A stretch of DNA of 64,000 nucleotides from contig NZ_JAJEQX010000002.1 of NCBI RefSeq assembly GCF_020687545.1, forward strand, positions 1 to 64,000, written 5' to 3'. The position numbers and the translations under genes are program-made. Source of the stretch: Ruminococcus turbiniformis (GTDB taxonomy: Bacteria > Bacillota > Clostridia > Lachnospirales > Lachnospiraceae). How positions within the stretch are numbered: position 1 is the stretch's first letter; each line of letters begins with the position of its first letter. This document shows, piece by piece, positions 1 through 7,794 of the stretch. The notes beneath the pieces are model-generated. The model had not been told where the DNA came from. It saw only the letters and a program-made list of their open reading frames with translations, and made no database searches.

Positions 1-21
1 AGAGGGCAACGAAGCACTACA

Positions 22-309
22 TTGTTGTCATTCAGCCTATCGAAAAGCCTTAATAAGGGTGGCCGTTGTGCTCCGCCGAGTGGCCGCTGGCAAACGCACC
101 AGTGGCCGCTGCTCGGCGCAAATTGCACCGCCGCCCTTGCCCTCTTGCCGGAGCAGGCACAGGAAGAAATTTTCCGCTATTACTTCCTGCGCCAGCCGCA
201 GCGTGTGATCGGCGTACATATCGGCCGGACACGCAGCACAGCGGGGCGGCATATCCAGCTTGCCCTAAAACGGCTACGGCGGCTTATGGAGGGAAAACGT
301 TATGAGTAA
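22..309 (+). CDS. Sigma-70 region-4-like protein of the conjugative element (possibly N-terminally incomplete)
   Basis: The C-terminal half (from about residue 40) resembles sigma region 4 proteins found beside the HTH gene in Tn916-type elements: a LPEQAQEEIF helix, then RYYFLRQPQRVIG and GRTRSTAGRHIQLALKRL, which read as a helix-turn-helix. These proteins are thought to steer transcription of the element's own genes. The first 40 residues, rich in Gly, Trp and Cys, look unlike a folded domain, and the start used here is a TTG without a convincing ribosome site. The true start may lie to the left of the window, or this may be a remnant. The gene overlaps the next one by 8 bases, as is usual for the pair. 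Confidence 0.5.
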   Translation: MLSFSLSKSLNKGGRCAPPSGRWQTHQWPLLGANCTAALALLPEQAQEEIFRYYFLRQPQRVIGVHIGRTRSTAGRHIQLALKRLRRLMEGKRYE

Positions 310-499
310 ACTTCTCCCTTATGAAACAATCGTCAAAGCCCATGAGGGTGACCCGGACGCAATCGACGCCGTTCTTTCCCACTACGCCGGATATATCCGC
401 TACTGTTCCAAAGTACACGGGAAAGTCAACGCCGAGGTTGAGGACTATGTGAAGCAGAAGCTAATTGCCGTGCTATTCAAGTTTCGTTTTGACCGATAA
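302..499 (+). CDS. Helix-turn-helix protein of conjugative transposon type
   Basis: A 65-residue protein that begins SKLLPYETIVKAHEGDPDAI and continues with DAVLSHYAGYIRY, matching the pattern of the short HTH proteins (HTH_16, conjugative transposon-like) that follow the sigma factor in Tn916 and Tn1549 relatives. Family members are usually 70 to 90 residues, and the C-terminal stretch (VEDYVKQKLIAVLFKF) matches the usual ending, so the gene looks complete although short. It is translationally coupled to the upstream sigma-like gene. Its role is presumed to be regulation of transfer or excision genes; no target is visible. Confidence 0.7.
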   Translation: MSKLLPYETIVKAHEGDPDAIDAVLSHYAGYIRYCSKVHGKVNAEVEDYVKQKLIAVLFKFRFDR

Positions 500-1263
500 G
501 CTGAAAAACTGAATACCAGCCGCCCACTGGCGGCCAGTGAAAGCAGTAAGTCTGAAAAAGATTTGCTGCTTTTTTTGTTGTCCCGGTTCCGTTCCCGGCC
601 ATTTTGCCCTGTTCAGATTGTAGTAGTAAGTGAGGGAGAAATTTTTCTGCCCCGGCGTTTGGCATTTTTGATTTTTGTCCGTAGTAAGAAGCAAAGAGAA
701 AATAAGCTGTTTTGTTTGGCGAATTTCAAAACGCGGTGGTGTAGGGAGTGAAAGGAAAAATTCTCTGCCCCGCCGGTTGCCAAAATCCTGCTACCCGGAT
801 TACTTAAAGCAAAAGAAATTTTGAAAAATCCCCGTCCAGCGGGTAGCTGGCGGCCTTTGAAATGTATCTTTAGCGGAAAGGAAAAAAGACCGCCAACAGC
901 GGGCCGCAACCTCTGTTCTGTCCGTTCTATGTACGAAAGAACCAGACAGGGGGCAATCTGCGGCAGTTACAGAGCAAGTTTCTACCACGGTGCCAAAATC
1001 CGCAATTCTGCGGTTTTGCCCCTCGCGGGAAACTTGTTGGGGAGTGCCTTCCCCAAACCCTGCTTTGCGGCTTGCGCCGCTTATCCCTGCCGCGCTCATG
1101 CGGCAAGAAACCCGGAGGACACCGCCCATTCCCGGATTTATGACCGGCTGCTTTCCATGTGCGTCCCAGTACGTTTTACCGGCGAGAATTTCCGGCAGGA
1201 AACCGCGCAGCGGAAAATGGATAGCATGAAGAAACTGATTACCGACTGAAAGGAGTATTGCCT
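500..1263. other. Non-coding, repeat-rich gap between HTH gene and xis
   Basis: About 760 bases with no gene that I can support. Two related blocks are visible: 621-669 and 737-779 both have a TAG-x-AGTG type start followed by a purine stretch, then TTCTGCCCC and a GC-rich turn. A third similar start, GTAGTAAGAAGC, is at 681. The 3' part (about 960-1140) contains several short inverted repeats such as CCGCAATTCTGCGG near 1000. A 142-codon frame spans 821-1249 but has no recognisable domain and unlikely composition. Such gaps before xis are common in this element family and may carry excision or regulatory sites. Confidence 0.45.
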
Positions 1264-1458
1264 ATGAAAGAAGTCCCAATTTGGGAAAAGAGTAATTTAA
1301 CCTTAGAAGAAGCTGCGGCATATTCAGGAATTGGTATCAACAAGCTGCGCGACCTTACCAGTGAGCAAAATTGTCAATTTGTTTTGTGGGTGGGGAGCAA
1401 GCGCCTGATAAAACGCCGTCTATTTGATAAATTCATTGAGCAGGAGTATTCCATTTGA
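1264..1458 (+). CDS. xis: Excisionase (Tn916 Xis-like)
   Basis: A 64-residue basic winged-helix protein. TLEEAAAYSGIGINKLRDL is the recognition-helix region of Tn916 Xis relatives, and KRLIKRRLFDKFIEQ is the typical C-terminal part. Xis bends element DNA and directs the integrase toward excision. ATG at 1264 is preferred to the upstream TTG at 1258 because AAAGGAG at 1249-1255 is correctly spaced for it. The gene lies 85 bases upstream of int, in the same direction, as in Tn916. Confidence 0.85.
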   Translation: MKEVPIWEKSNLTLEEAAAYSGIGINKLRDLTSEQNCQFVLWVGSKRLIKRRLFDKFIEQEYSI

Positions 1459-1463
1459 AATTT

Positions 1464-1527
1464 GTGATGTGAAAGCAGCACTTGATATGATACAATGATT
1501 ATGTCATATCAAGGCTCTTTCCATCAC
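1464..1527 (+). other. Nested inverted repeat between xis and int
   Basis: An outer pair, GTGATG-t-GAAAG at 1464-1475 and CTTTCCATCAC at 1517-1527, encloses a perfect inner pair, CTTGATATGA at 1481-1490 and TCATATCAAG at 1504-1513. In RNA this would form a long stem-loop ending a few bases before the int ribosome site AAGGAG (1531-1536). As DNA the inner pair could be a protein-binding site. There is no U-run, so it is not an ordinary terminator. Confidence 0.5.
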
Positions 1528-1543
1528 GGAAAGGAGTTTGACA

Positions 1544-2743
1544 ATGTCCGAGAAACGCAAAGACCATAAAGGAAGAATCCTGCGGACAGGAGAGAGCCAA
1601 AGAAAAGACCTGATTTATCAGTACCGCTATACAGACATTCGAGGTAAACGGCAGACCATCTATTCCTCTGATTTGAAGGAACTGCGGGAAAAGGAAAAAG
1701 AAATCCAGAAGCAGCTTGATGAAGGGATTGACTATGCTGCTGGAAAGGCAACCGTGATTGCCCTTGTGGAACGCTATATCAGCTTAAAACAGGGCGTGCG
1801 CTACAATACCAAAGTCGGTTACAATTTTGTTCTGAACCTGATTAAGAAAGAAGATTTTGGCTACCGGCAGATAGGGGATATTAAGGTATCAGACGCGCAA
1901 AAGTGGATTATGAAGCTCCACAGTGACGGGAAAGGGTACAGCACCATCACCAGTGTCAGGGGCGTTGTGAAACCCGCTTTTCAGATGGCATACAACGAGG
2001 ATATTATCCGCCGCAATCCTTTTGACTTCAAATTAGTGGACGTGGTTCCCAATGACTCACAGAAGCGGATTGCCATGACGGAGGAACAGCAGGAGATTTG
2101 GATGGGCTTTATCCGGGAGGATAAAACCTATGCCAAGTATTATGATGAATTTGTCGTGCTGCTGGGAACGGGTATGCGTGTCAGTGAATTTTGCGGCCTT
2201 ACAAAAAGTGATTTGGATTTTGAAAACCGGCGAATCCGGGTAGACCACCAGCTTGTCCGGGAACGGGGCGGAAAGTATTATGTCGAGAAAACCAAGACGG
2301 AGTGCGGATGCCGCTTTATTCCCATGACAGAGGAAGTCTATCAAAGTCTGAACAGTATCCTTGAACGCCGCAGGAAGATAAAGACGGAAATCATTGTAGA
2401 CGGGTACAGCGGCTTTCTGCTGCTGGATAAGGACGACAAGCCCAAGGTGGCGTTGCATATCGAAAATGAAATGCGCTGGGCGATGAAAAAGTACAAGAAG
2501 CTGTACCCGGACAAGCCGCTGCCGCATATCACGCCCCATGTGTTCCGCCATACTTTCTGTACCAATATGGCAAACGCCGGTATGGATATAAAGACCTTGC
2601 AGTATGTGATGGGACACTCTGATGTGGGAGTGACGCTGAATGTCTACACTCACGCCAGCTATGACCGGGCAGCGGAGCAGATGGCGAAAATCATAGATTT
2701 CAAGGGAACTGTCACGCCGGAAAAGCAGAGAAAATCAGGCTGA
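1544..2743 (+). CDS. int: Tyrosine-type integrase, Tn916 Int family
   Basis: A 399-residue site-specific recombinase that integrates and excises the element. Three parts are visible: an N-terminal arm-binding domain with the Tn916-type DHKGRILRTGESQRKD start (residues about 5-60), a core-binding SAM-like domain (about 65-165) and a catalytic domain. Catalytic residues are the Arg in GTGMRVSEFCGL, the HxxR box in PHVFRHTFCT, the His in VMGHSDVGVT and the nucleophile Tyr in LNVYTHASY. Length matches the family (about 400). ATG at 1544 has AAGGAG seven bases upstream. The frame is intact, so the element may still be mobile if the rest is complete. Confidence 0.95.
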   Translation: MSEKRKDHKGRILRTGESQRKDLIYQYRYTDIRGKRQTIYSSDLKELREKEKEIQKQLDEGIDYAAGKATVIALVERYISLKQGVRYNTKVGYNFVLNLIKKEDFGYRQIGDIKVSDAQKWIMKLHSDGKGYSTITSVRGVVKPAFQMAYNEDIIRRNPFDFKLVDVVPNDSQKRIAMTEEQQEIWMGFIREDKTYAKYYDEFVVLLGTGMRVSEFCGLTKSDLDFENRRIRVDHQLVRERGGKYYVEKTKTECGCRFIPMTEEVYQSLNSILERRRKIKTEIIVDGYSGFLLLDKDDKPKVALHIENEMRWAMKKYKKLYPDKPLPHITPHVFRHTFCTNMANAGMDIKTLQYVMGHSDVGVTLNVYTHASYDRAAEQMAKIIDFKGTVTPEKQRKSG

Positions 2744-2755
2744 AATTGAACAGAG

Positions 2756-2778
2756 TTACTACACCACTTACTACACCA
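2756..2778. repeat. Tandem TTACTACACCA repeat, probable integrase-binding sites at the element end
   Basis: Two exact copies of TTACTACACCA begin at 2756 and 2768, a 12-base period, 12 bases after the int stop codon. On the other strand this reads TGGTGTAGTAAGTGGTGTAG. Direct repeats near the int end of Tn916-type elements are arm-type sites bound by the integrase N-terminal domain. That assignment here is by position and form only. Confidence 0.55.
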
Positions 2779-2905
2779 TTTGCCCGTGAATTTGCGTAGA
2801 TTTACGAAGAATAACGTGAATTTAAGGCAAAACACAAAAATTGAAAAAAGCGCCGGAAAGCCCGTAATATCAAGGTTTGAAGGCTTTTGAAAGGATATAA
2901 GAGAT

Positions 2906-3367
2906 ATGATAAAAATACTATTCGTCTGCCACGGCAATATCTGTCGTTCCACCATGGCCCAGTACGTCATGCAGTACCTGGTCGACAATGCAGACCTTAC
3001 AGATTCATTTTACATCGACTCCGCAGCCACAAGCCGCGAGGAGATCGGGAACCCGGTTCACTACGGCACCCGCGGAAAGCTCCGCGAGGTCGGAATACCG
3101 TGCGGAGACCACCGCGCGCGCCAGCTTCGGCGGGAAGAGTACAGAGACTTTGACTATATAATCGGTATGGATTCATGGAATATTAAAAACATCCTCCGCA
3201 TTCTGGGCGGCGATCCGGACGGGAAAGTATCAAAGCTTCTCGATTTTACAGACCGCAGAGGGCAGGATATCGCGGACCCCTGGTATACTGGAGACTTTGA
3301 TGCCACTTACCGGGACGTAAAAGAGGGCTGTGAAGCCCTCATGAATGAATGTCTCCTACGCCTCTAA
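2906..3367 (+). CDS. Low-molecular-weight protein tyrosine phosphatase
   Basis: A 153-residue cytosolic phosphatase. The P-loop CHGNICRSTMAQYVM near the N-terminus contains the catalytic CxGNxCRS signature (nucleophile Cys and Arg), and DIADPWYTGDFDATY near residue 130 holds the general-acid Asp in the DPWY motif. Length and layout match the LMW-PTP family, which removes phosphate from tyrosine residues; some relatives act as arsenate reductases, but no arsenic genes are nearby. The ATG has AAAGGA about 14 bases upstream, which is rather far. This is the first chromosomal gene after the mobile element, and its promoter region may have been replaced by the insertion. It overlaps the convergent J-domain gene by 12 bases. 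Confidence 0.88.
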   Translation: MIKILFVCHGNICRSTMAQYVMQYLVDNADLTDSFYIDSAATSREEIGNPVHYGTRGKLREVGIPCGDHRARQLRREEYRDFDYIIGMDSWNIKNILRILGGDPDGKVSKLLDFTDRRGQDIADPWYTGDFDATYRDVKEGCEALMNECLLRL

Positions 3368-4081
3368 AGCGTAGGAAAGCAGTTTTTTCAGATCCTGATG
3401 GAACTGACGGTTTCTGCTTTTCAGTTTCATTTTTTCAGAACTGGACTTTGTCTCTTCGACATAGGCGTCATAGCGGGCGAACAGAGTGTGGAAGTCAACA
3501 GTCTGTTTCTGCCCCCAGCGGATGAGAATCCAGTTCATGGCATCGGAATTCCAGTACTGCATCGGGATTCCTGCCATCTTAAGCACGGTGATATACCGCG
3601 CAGCCTGCAGAGAAAGCTTCTCGATCTGCCGGATACGCAGAGTGTTATCCTGCGGCCGGGCTTTTCCGATCTTTTTGAAGATCCTTTCCGGGAGTTTCTT
3701 TTTCTGATTTTCCCGTTTCATCAGGCGGACACTCCGTGCGAGCAGTTCGTTAAGCTGATTTGCCGCATTCCAGTATGTAACAAACGAAATACTCTCGTCC
3801 TCGTCATCTTCAGGCCCCACAGTGAATGTACGGAACACTCTTTTCGGAGCCCCGGGGATTTCCCCGAACATTTCCTGATTATATGCCTGTCTCTTTTCCG
3901 GATTCGAGAGTACCCGGTACGCTTCCAGTATCTCCTGCATAAATGCGGTCGTATCAATGTCTTTATGGACGTTGGCGTCCGGGTGGTACACCTTTGCCAG
4001 CGCATTTTTTGCCGTTGTGATCTCTTCTAAAGTCGCATCTCTTGAAACACCTAACACATCATAATAAGTATGCGAATTCAT
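3356..4081 (-). CDS. J-domain (DnaJ-like) protein
   Basis: A 241-residue protein with an N-terminal J-domain (residues about 5-70): YYDVLGVSRDATLEEI, the essential HPD tripeptide in KVYHPDANVHK, then AYRVLSNPEKRQAYN. It should stimulate an Hsp70 (DnaK) ATPase. No Gly/Phe region, zinc-finger or client-binding domain of true DnaJ follows; the C-terminal 150 residues are basic and helical and not recognised. The start at 4081 is chosen over an upstream ATG at 4132 because it has GAGGAGG at the right distance and places the J-domain at the very N-terminus. A good promoter lies at 4143-4171. Confidence 0.85.
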   Translation of the reverse strand: MNSHTYYDVLGVSRDATLEEITTAKNALAKVYHPDANVHKDIDTTAFMQEILEAYRVLSNPEKRQAYNQEMFGEIPGAPKRVFRTFTVGPEDDEDESISFVTYWNAANQLNELLARSVRLMKRENQKKKLPERIFKKIGKARPQDNTLRIRQIEKLSLQAARYITVLKMAGIPMQYWNSDAMNWILIRWGQKQTVDFHTLFARYDAYVEETKSSSEKMKLKSRNRQFHQDLKKLLSYALEA

Positions 4082-4142
4082 CCGTTCCTCCTCATTAATT
4101 AAACCATAATCCGCACTGAAAAATACGGACATCCCCTCATTT

Positions 4143-4171
4143 AATATACGACGGAGGCGTCAAAAAGTCAA
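4143..4171 (-). promoter_or_regulatory. Sigma-A-type promoter of the J-domain gene
   Basis: On the minus strand TTGACT (4171-4166), a 17-base spacer and TATATT (4148-4143) match the vegetative consensus. The predicted transcript starts about 55 bases before the start codon. Confidence 0.7.
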
Positions 4172-4280
4172 TCGTATGAAAGGCCGGAAAAAGCTCTGGA
4201 ATCTCTGCCGTTTACCGGCATATTTCCGGAGGGTTCCGCTTATATTGATAACAGACGAATGAACGGAGTTGATGACAGCT

Positions 4281-5591
4281 ATGAAAAGATTGATTTCCCC
4301 GGTCATATCGGCACTGTTTCTTTTTGTACTGATCGTTTCCCTGCCTTCCCCTGCAGTACTTTTTCCGGTTGATCCGGCAGATACTGACTCTTTCCGGAAT
4401 CCGCAGACTGTACATGCAGAGGAAGAAGCAGAGTCAGAAACAGATGAGGCGGAAGCAGGAGAAACAGAAACAGGAGAGACAGAGGCGGAAGAAACCGGAG
4501 AAACACAGACGGGACCGGAGATTACCGCGCCGTCCGCCATTCTGATGGAAGCATCTACCGGGACGGTGCTGTACGAAAAAGATGCGGACACTGCCCGTCC
4601 TCCGGCCAGTGTGACAAAAGTCATGACGATGCTGCTGATCTTCGATGCGCTCGAGGAGGGGACGATCCGGCTGGAAGATGAGGTCACAGTATCCGAGTAC
4701 GCCGCGTCGATGGGAGGATCCCAGGTGTTTCTGGAACCGGGCGAGACACAGACCGTGGACACCATGCTCAAATGTATTGCCGTGGCAAGTGCAAATGATG
4801 CCTGTGTAGCCATGGCCGAATACATATGCGGAAGCGAAGAGGAGTTTGTAAGACACATGAATGAACGCGCGACAGGGCTTGGCATGGAAAACACAAACTT
4901 TGTAAACTGCAACGGCCTGGACACGGAAGGACATGTAACCAGCGCCCGGGATATCGCTCTTATGTCCCGGGAACTGATCGGAAAATACCCGCAGATCCAC
5001 GACTATTCCATGATCTGGATGGAAAACATCATTCACGAAACCGCAAAAGGTACTTCCGAGTTCGGCCTTACTAATACAAACAAACTGGTAAGGCAGTACG
5101 AGTACGCCACAGGTCTGAAGACCGGCTCCACCGGAGAGGCAAAATTCTGCGTTTCAGCTACAGCAGAAAAAAACGGAGTGGAACTGATCGCAGTCATTAT
5201 GGCTGCTGATAATTCCAAAGACCGCTTTGCCGATGCGGTAACACTTTTAAACTACGGATTTGGCAAGTGCCAGCTTTATACAGATGAAGAAGTGCCCCGA
5301 ATTTCCGAAGCACAGGTGGAGGGCGGCGTGGAAGATACCGTTCCCGTTGAGCGTGCCGGTACATTTACATGGCTTGATACCTCTGGCGCGGATTTGAAAC
5401 GCGTGGAAAAAACAATCCGGATGGATGAGAAAATCAGTGCTCCCGTAAAGAAAGGAGACGTAATCGGCAGGATTGTGTATTCCCTTGACGGGGAGGAGAT
5501 CGGAAGCGCAGATCTGCTCGCCGCACAATCTGTCGGGAAAGCATCATTATTCGACTATCTCTCGGATGCGTTTGCCGGACTGATGCTTTAG
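4281..5591 (+). CDS. dacF: D-alanyl-D-alanine carboxypeptidase (DacF/PBP5 type) with acidic N-terminal linker
   Basis: An exported enzyme that trims the terminal D-Ala from peptidoglycan stem peptides. After a signal peptide (MKRLISPVISALFLFVLIVS) comes a Glu/Thr-rich repetitive linker of about 35 residues, then the peptidase S11 domain. The active-site motifs are SVTK (Ser nucleophile), SAND (SxN) and KTGS. A C-terminal PBP5_C-like beta domain follows, ending with a hydrophobic helix that may hold it to the membrane. ATG 4281 is preferred; TTG 4269 and ATG 4272 sit too close to the GGAG at 4265. A second member of the family lies at 10193. Confidence 0.9.
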   Translation: MKRLISPVISALFLFVLIVSLPSPAVLFPVDPADTDSFRNPQTVHAEEEAESETDEAEAGETETGETEAEETGETQTGPEITAPSAILMEASTGTVLYEKDADTARPPASVTKVMTMLLIFDALEEGTIRLEDEVTVSEYAASMGGSQVFLEPGETQTVDTMLKCIAVASANDACVAMAEYICGSEEEFVRHMNERATGLGMENTNFVNCNGLDTEGHVTSARDIALMSRELIGKYPQIHDYSMIWMENIIHETAKGTSEFGLTNTNKLVRQYEYATGLKTGSTGEAKFCVSATAEKNGVELIAVIMAADNSKDRFADAVTLLNYGFGKCQLYTDEEVPRISEAQVEGGVEDTVPVERAGTFTWLDTSGADLKRVEKTIRMDEKISAPVKKGDVIGRIVYSLDGEEIGSADLLAAQSVGKASLFDYLSDAFAGLML

Positions 5592-5635
5592 AATCTGCGT
5601 AAATTTTTCTTGCTGTATCTTAGCGCATAACGGTA

Positions 5636-5664
5636 TTGACACCTGCTGTATTTGATGCTATCGT
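5636..5664 (+). promoter_or_regulatory. Promoter of ktrB-ktrA
   Basis: TTGACA (5636-5641), 17 bases, TATCGT (5659-5664). The -35 is perfect and the -10 matches at four of six positions. No riboswitch-like structure is seen in the 50-base leader before ktrB. Confidence 0.6.
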
Positions 5665-5712
5665 GGTAATTAATTTCCGGAGAAAAAGGATTTAAAGGCA
5701 GGTTATTATGTC

Positions 5713-7029
5713 ATGAATACAGTCAGAAAATCAATTTACCTATTTATAAAAAGACAGCCTCCGGGCAGAGTGATCGCAATGGGCTTCGCCATCGCCATTC
5801 TGCTTGGAACCTGTCTTTTACTTCTGCCGGTTTCGGTGAAAGATAATGCGGAAGTTTCTTTGATAAACGCGCTCTTTACCTCGACAAGCGCGGTATGCGT
5901 GACCGGTCTTATCGCGATTGATACGGCGGATCACTTTACTGCTTTTGGACAGGCTGTCGTCGCCGGTCTTGTTCAGATCGGCGGACTTGGCGTGACATCG
6001 ATTGGAGTGGGACTGATGATCGCCGCAGGAAAACGGGTGAGCATTAAAAGCCGCTTCCTTGTCAAAGAGGCACTGAACGTGGACAACTACAGGGGGATTG
6101 TCCGCCTTGTCAAGTCAGTTCTGATTCTGACCATAAGCTTTGAAGCGGCGGGGGCGCTCTTAAGTTTCCTTGTATTCAGCCAGGATTATCCTCCGCTTCA
6201 CGCGCTTGGAATCAGTTTGTTCCACTCGATTGCCGCATTCAACAACTCAGGCTTTGACATACTTGGCGGTCTGCGGAATCTGATCCCTTATCAGAAAGAT
6301 ATTCTGCTCAATCTTACGACATGCGGACTGATCATTTTCGGTGGACTCGGCTTTCTCGTGATTCTCGACATTGCGAATCAACGCTCATTTAAAAAGCTGT
6401 CGCTTCACTCAAAAGTTGTCATAACAACAAGCGCCGTTCTTCTGATCGTCGGAACGCTTCTTCTGAAAGCCACGGAAGATATTTCCTGGATGGGAGCGTT
6501 TTTCCACAGTGTGTCTGCAAGAACAGCCGGATTCTCCACATATTCTATCGGAGAGTTTACGGACGCCGGACTTTTCGTTCTCTGTGTTCTGATGTTTATC
6601 GGCGCGTCGCCAGGATCGACCGGAGGCGGCATCAAGACAAGCACTTTTTTTGTAATGCTTCAGGAAATGCGCGGAATGTTCACAAAGAAGAACCCGCATG
6701 CATTCCGCCGCAGTATATCAAGGGAGAATATTGGCAGGGCATTCCTTATTACGATGCTGTCCATGTGCGTTGTGTGTGCGGCCGTATTCCTTATGTGTGT
6801 TCTGGAGCCTCAGTACAGTTTTATTCAGCTGTTCTTTGAGGTCGTGTCCGCATTCGGCACAGTGGGATTGTCCACAGGGATTACGCCGGATCTGAGTGTG
6901 GCGGGAAAACTTGTAATTATATTTGTTATGTTTACGGGAAGAGTAGGGGCGTTCACCCTCCTTTCCATGTGGATTGACCGTGCGGAACCAAACGCGCGCT
7001 ATTCAACAGAGCAGGTAGTGATCGGCTGA
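5713..7029 (+). CDS. ktrB: Potassium uptake channel subunit KtrB/TrkH
   Basis: A 438-residue multi-pass membrane protein of the Trk/Ktr/HKT superfamily, four M1-P-M2 repeats. The four pore loops are visible, each centred on a Gly: TSTSAVCVTGL, AFNNSGFDIL, SARTAGFSTYS and AFGTVGLSTGI. The intramembrane loop typical of KtrB follows repeat three (ASPGSTGGGIKTSTF). It forms the K+ pathway and is gated by the KtrA ring. Length is normal for the family. Ktr transporters are commonly Na+-activated, which fits the Na+ pump genes elsewhere in the window. It is followed 82 bases later by ktrA. Confidence 0.93.
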   Translation: MNTVRKSIYLFIKRQPPGRVIAMGFAIAILLGTCLLLLPVSVKDNAEVSLINALFTSTSAVCVTGLIAIDTADHFTAFGQAVVAGLVQIGGLGVTSIGVGLMIAAGKRVSIKSRFLVKEALNVDNYRGIVRLVKSVLILTISFEAAGALLSFLVFSQDYPPLHALGISLFHSIAAFNNSGFDILGGLRNLIPYQKDILLNLTTCGLIIFGGLGFLVILDIANQRSFKKLSLHSKVVITTSAVLLIVGTLLLKATEDISWMGAFFHSVSARTAGFSTYSIGEFTDAGLFVLCVLMFIGASPGSTGGGIKTSTFFVMLQEMRGMFTKKNPHAFRRSISRENIGRAFLITMLSMCVVCAAVFLMCVLEPQYSFIQLFFEVVSAFGTVGLSTGITPDLSVAGKLVIIFVMFTGRVGAFTLLSMWIDRAEPNARYSTEQVVIG

Positions 7030-7111
7030 CAGGAAATGTGAATGATCCGCCTGATAGCCGGATAGATGACCGGATGACAAATCGGGCTGGTTTCAGAGAG
7101 GAGGATATATT

Positions 7112-7774
7112 ATGAAAAAGAGGCAGAATACAGTGTACGGTGTGATCGGTCTCGGGCGCTTTGGAGAAGCGCTTGCCGTTATGCTTGCACAGTCAGACAA
7201 CGAGGTCATTGTTGTGGACCAGGATGAAAATAAGATCAAAGAGATGCGCCAGTATACAGAGTACGCGTTTGTTGCGGACAATTTAAATACAGAAACATTA
7301 AAAGAGATCGGCATTCAAAACTGTGACGTTGTCATTATATGTATCGGTGAGAAGACGGACGTCAGCATTCTGACGACAATGAGCGTTATTGAGATGGGCG
7401 TTCCGCGGGTGATCTCCAAGTCGCTCAGCGCGGAACAGGGCACCGTTTTAAAAAAGCTTGGCGCGGAGGTTGTCTACCCGGAGCGCGATATGGCGCTCCG
7501 GCTTGGAAAACGTCTTCTTTCCGGGAGTTTTCTCGACTATGTGTCTCTTATTAATGATGTGGAAATCCGCCAGATTATGGTGACGGAGGCTCTCGTTGGG
7601 AAAACGGTAGAGGAGACACAGATCCGCCGGAAATTCAAGCTGAATATTATCGCAATCGAGAATGAAAATGAGACGACAATCGAGGTCAGCCCTTCCCATC
7701 GGTTCACGGAGGGCGACATTCTTGTCGTAATCGGAAAAATCAGCAACATTGATTCTTTCGAGAACACGCTCTGA
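7112..7774 (+). CDS. ktrA: Potassium uptake regulatory subunit KtrA (RCK protein)
   Basis: A 220-residue cytosolic protein. The N-terminal RCK_N Rossmann fold has the nucleotide-binding GLGRFGEALA motif and the acidic VVDQDE after strand two; the C-terminal RCK_C domain (about residues 140-220) would bind c-di-AMP or a similar ligand in some relatives. An octameric KtrA ring gates KtrB in response to ATP/ADP. RBS GAGGAGG lies upstream. It is followed by a metallophosphoesterase 20 bases downstream, probably in the same transcript. Confidence 0.93.
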   Translation: MKKRQNTVYGVIGLGRFGEALAVMLAQSDNEVIVVDQDENKIKEMRQYTEYAFVADNLNTETLKEIGIQNCDVVIICIGEKTDVSILTTMSVIEMGVPRVISKSLSAEQGTVLKKLGAEVVYPERDMALRLGKRLLSGSFLDYVSLINDVEIRQIMVTEALVGKTVEETQIRRKFKLNIIAIENENETTIEVSPSHRFTEGDILVVIGKISNIDSFENTL

Positions 7775-7794
7775 TACGAGAGGAACTGTAACTT

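Larger units (their letters stand above)
1..2778. mobile_element. Integrase end of a Tn916/Tn1549-family integrative conjugative element
   Basis: The order of a sigma region-4-like tail, a conjugative-transposon HTH protein, an excisionase-like protein and a tyrosine integrase all on the plus strand is the standard recombination end of Tn916-family elements. The rest of the element (transfer genes, cargo) lies to the left of the window. The chromosomal side begins before the phosphatase gene at 2906. The exact end is not determined: the last element-like sequence I can point to is the tandem repeat at 2756-2778, and the true junction lies somewhere between there and about 2900. The other attachment site is not visible, so the duplicated core cannot be read. 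Confidence 0.8.

Noticed and set aside
821-1249. 142-codon plus-strand frame in the mobile element gap
   Set aside because: Composition is Arg/Cys/Ala-rich with no domain pattern and no clear ribosome site. The last residues (about MDSMKKLITD) look gene-like and could be a remnant, but this is not enough to call a gene.
2057-2653. 198-codon minus-strand frame opposite int
   Set aside because: It is the antisense of a clear tyrosine integrase, with no domain of its own.
4434-5036. 200-codon minus-strand frame opposite the first carboxypeptidase
   Set aside because: Antisense of the acidic repeat linker and catalytic domain; no independent evidence.
5592-5712. c-di-AMP riboswitch before ktrB
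   Set aside because: These often control K+ transporters, but the gap is too short and none of the expected helices was seen.
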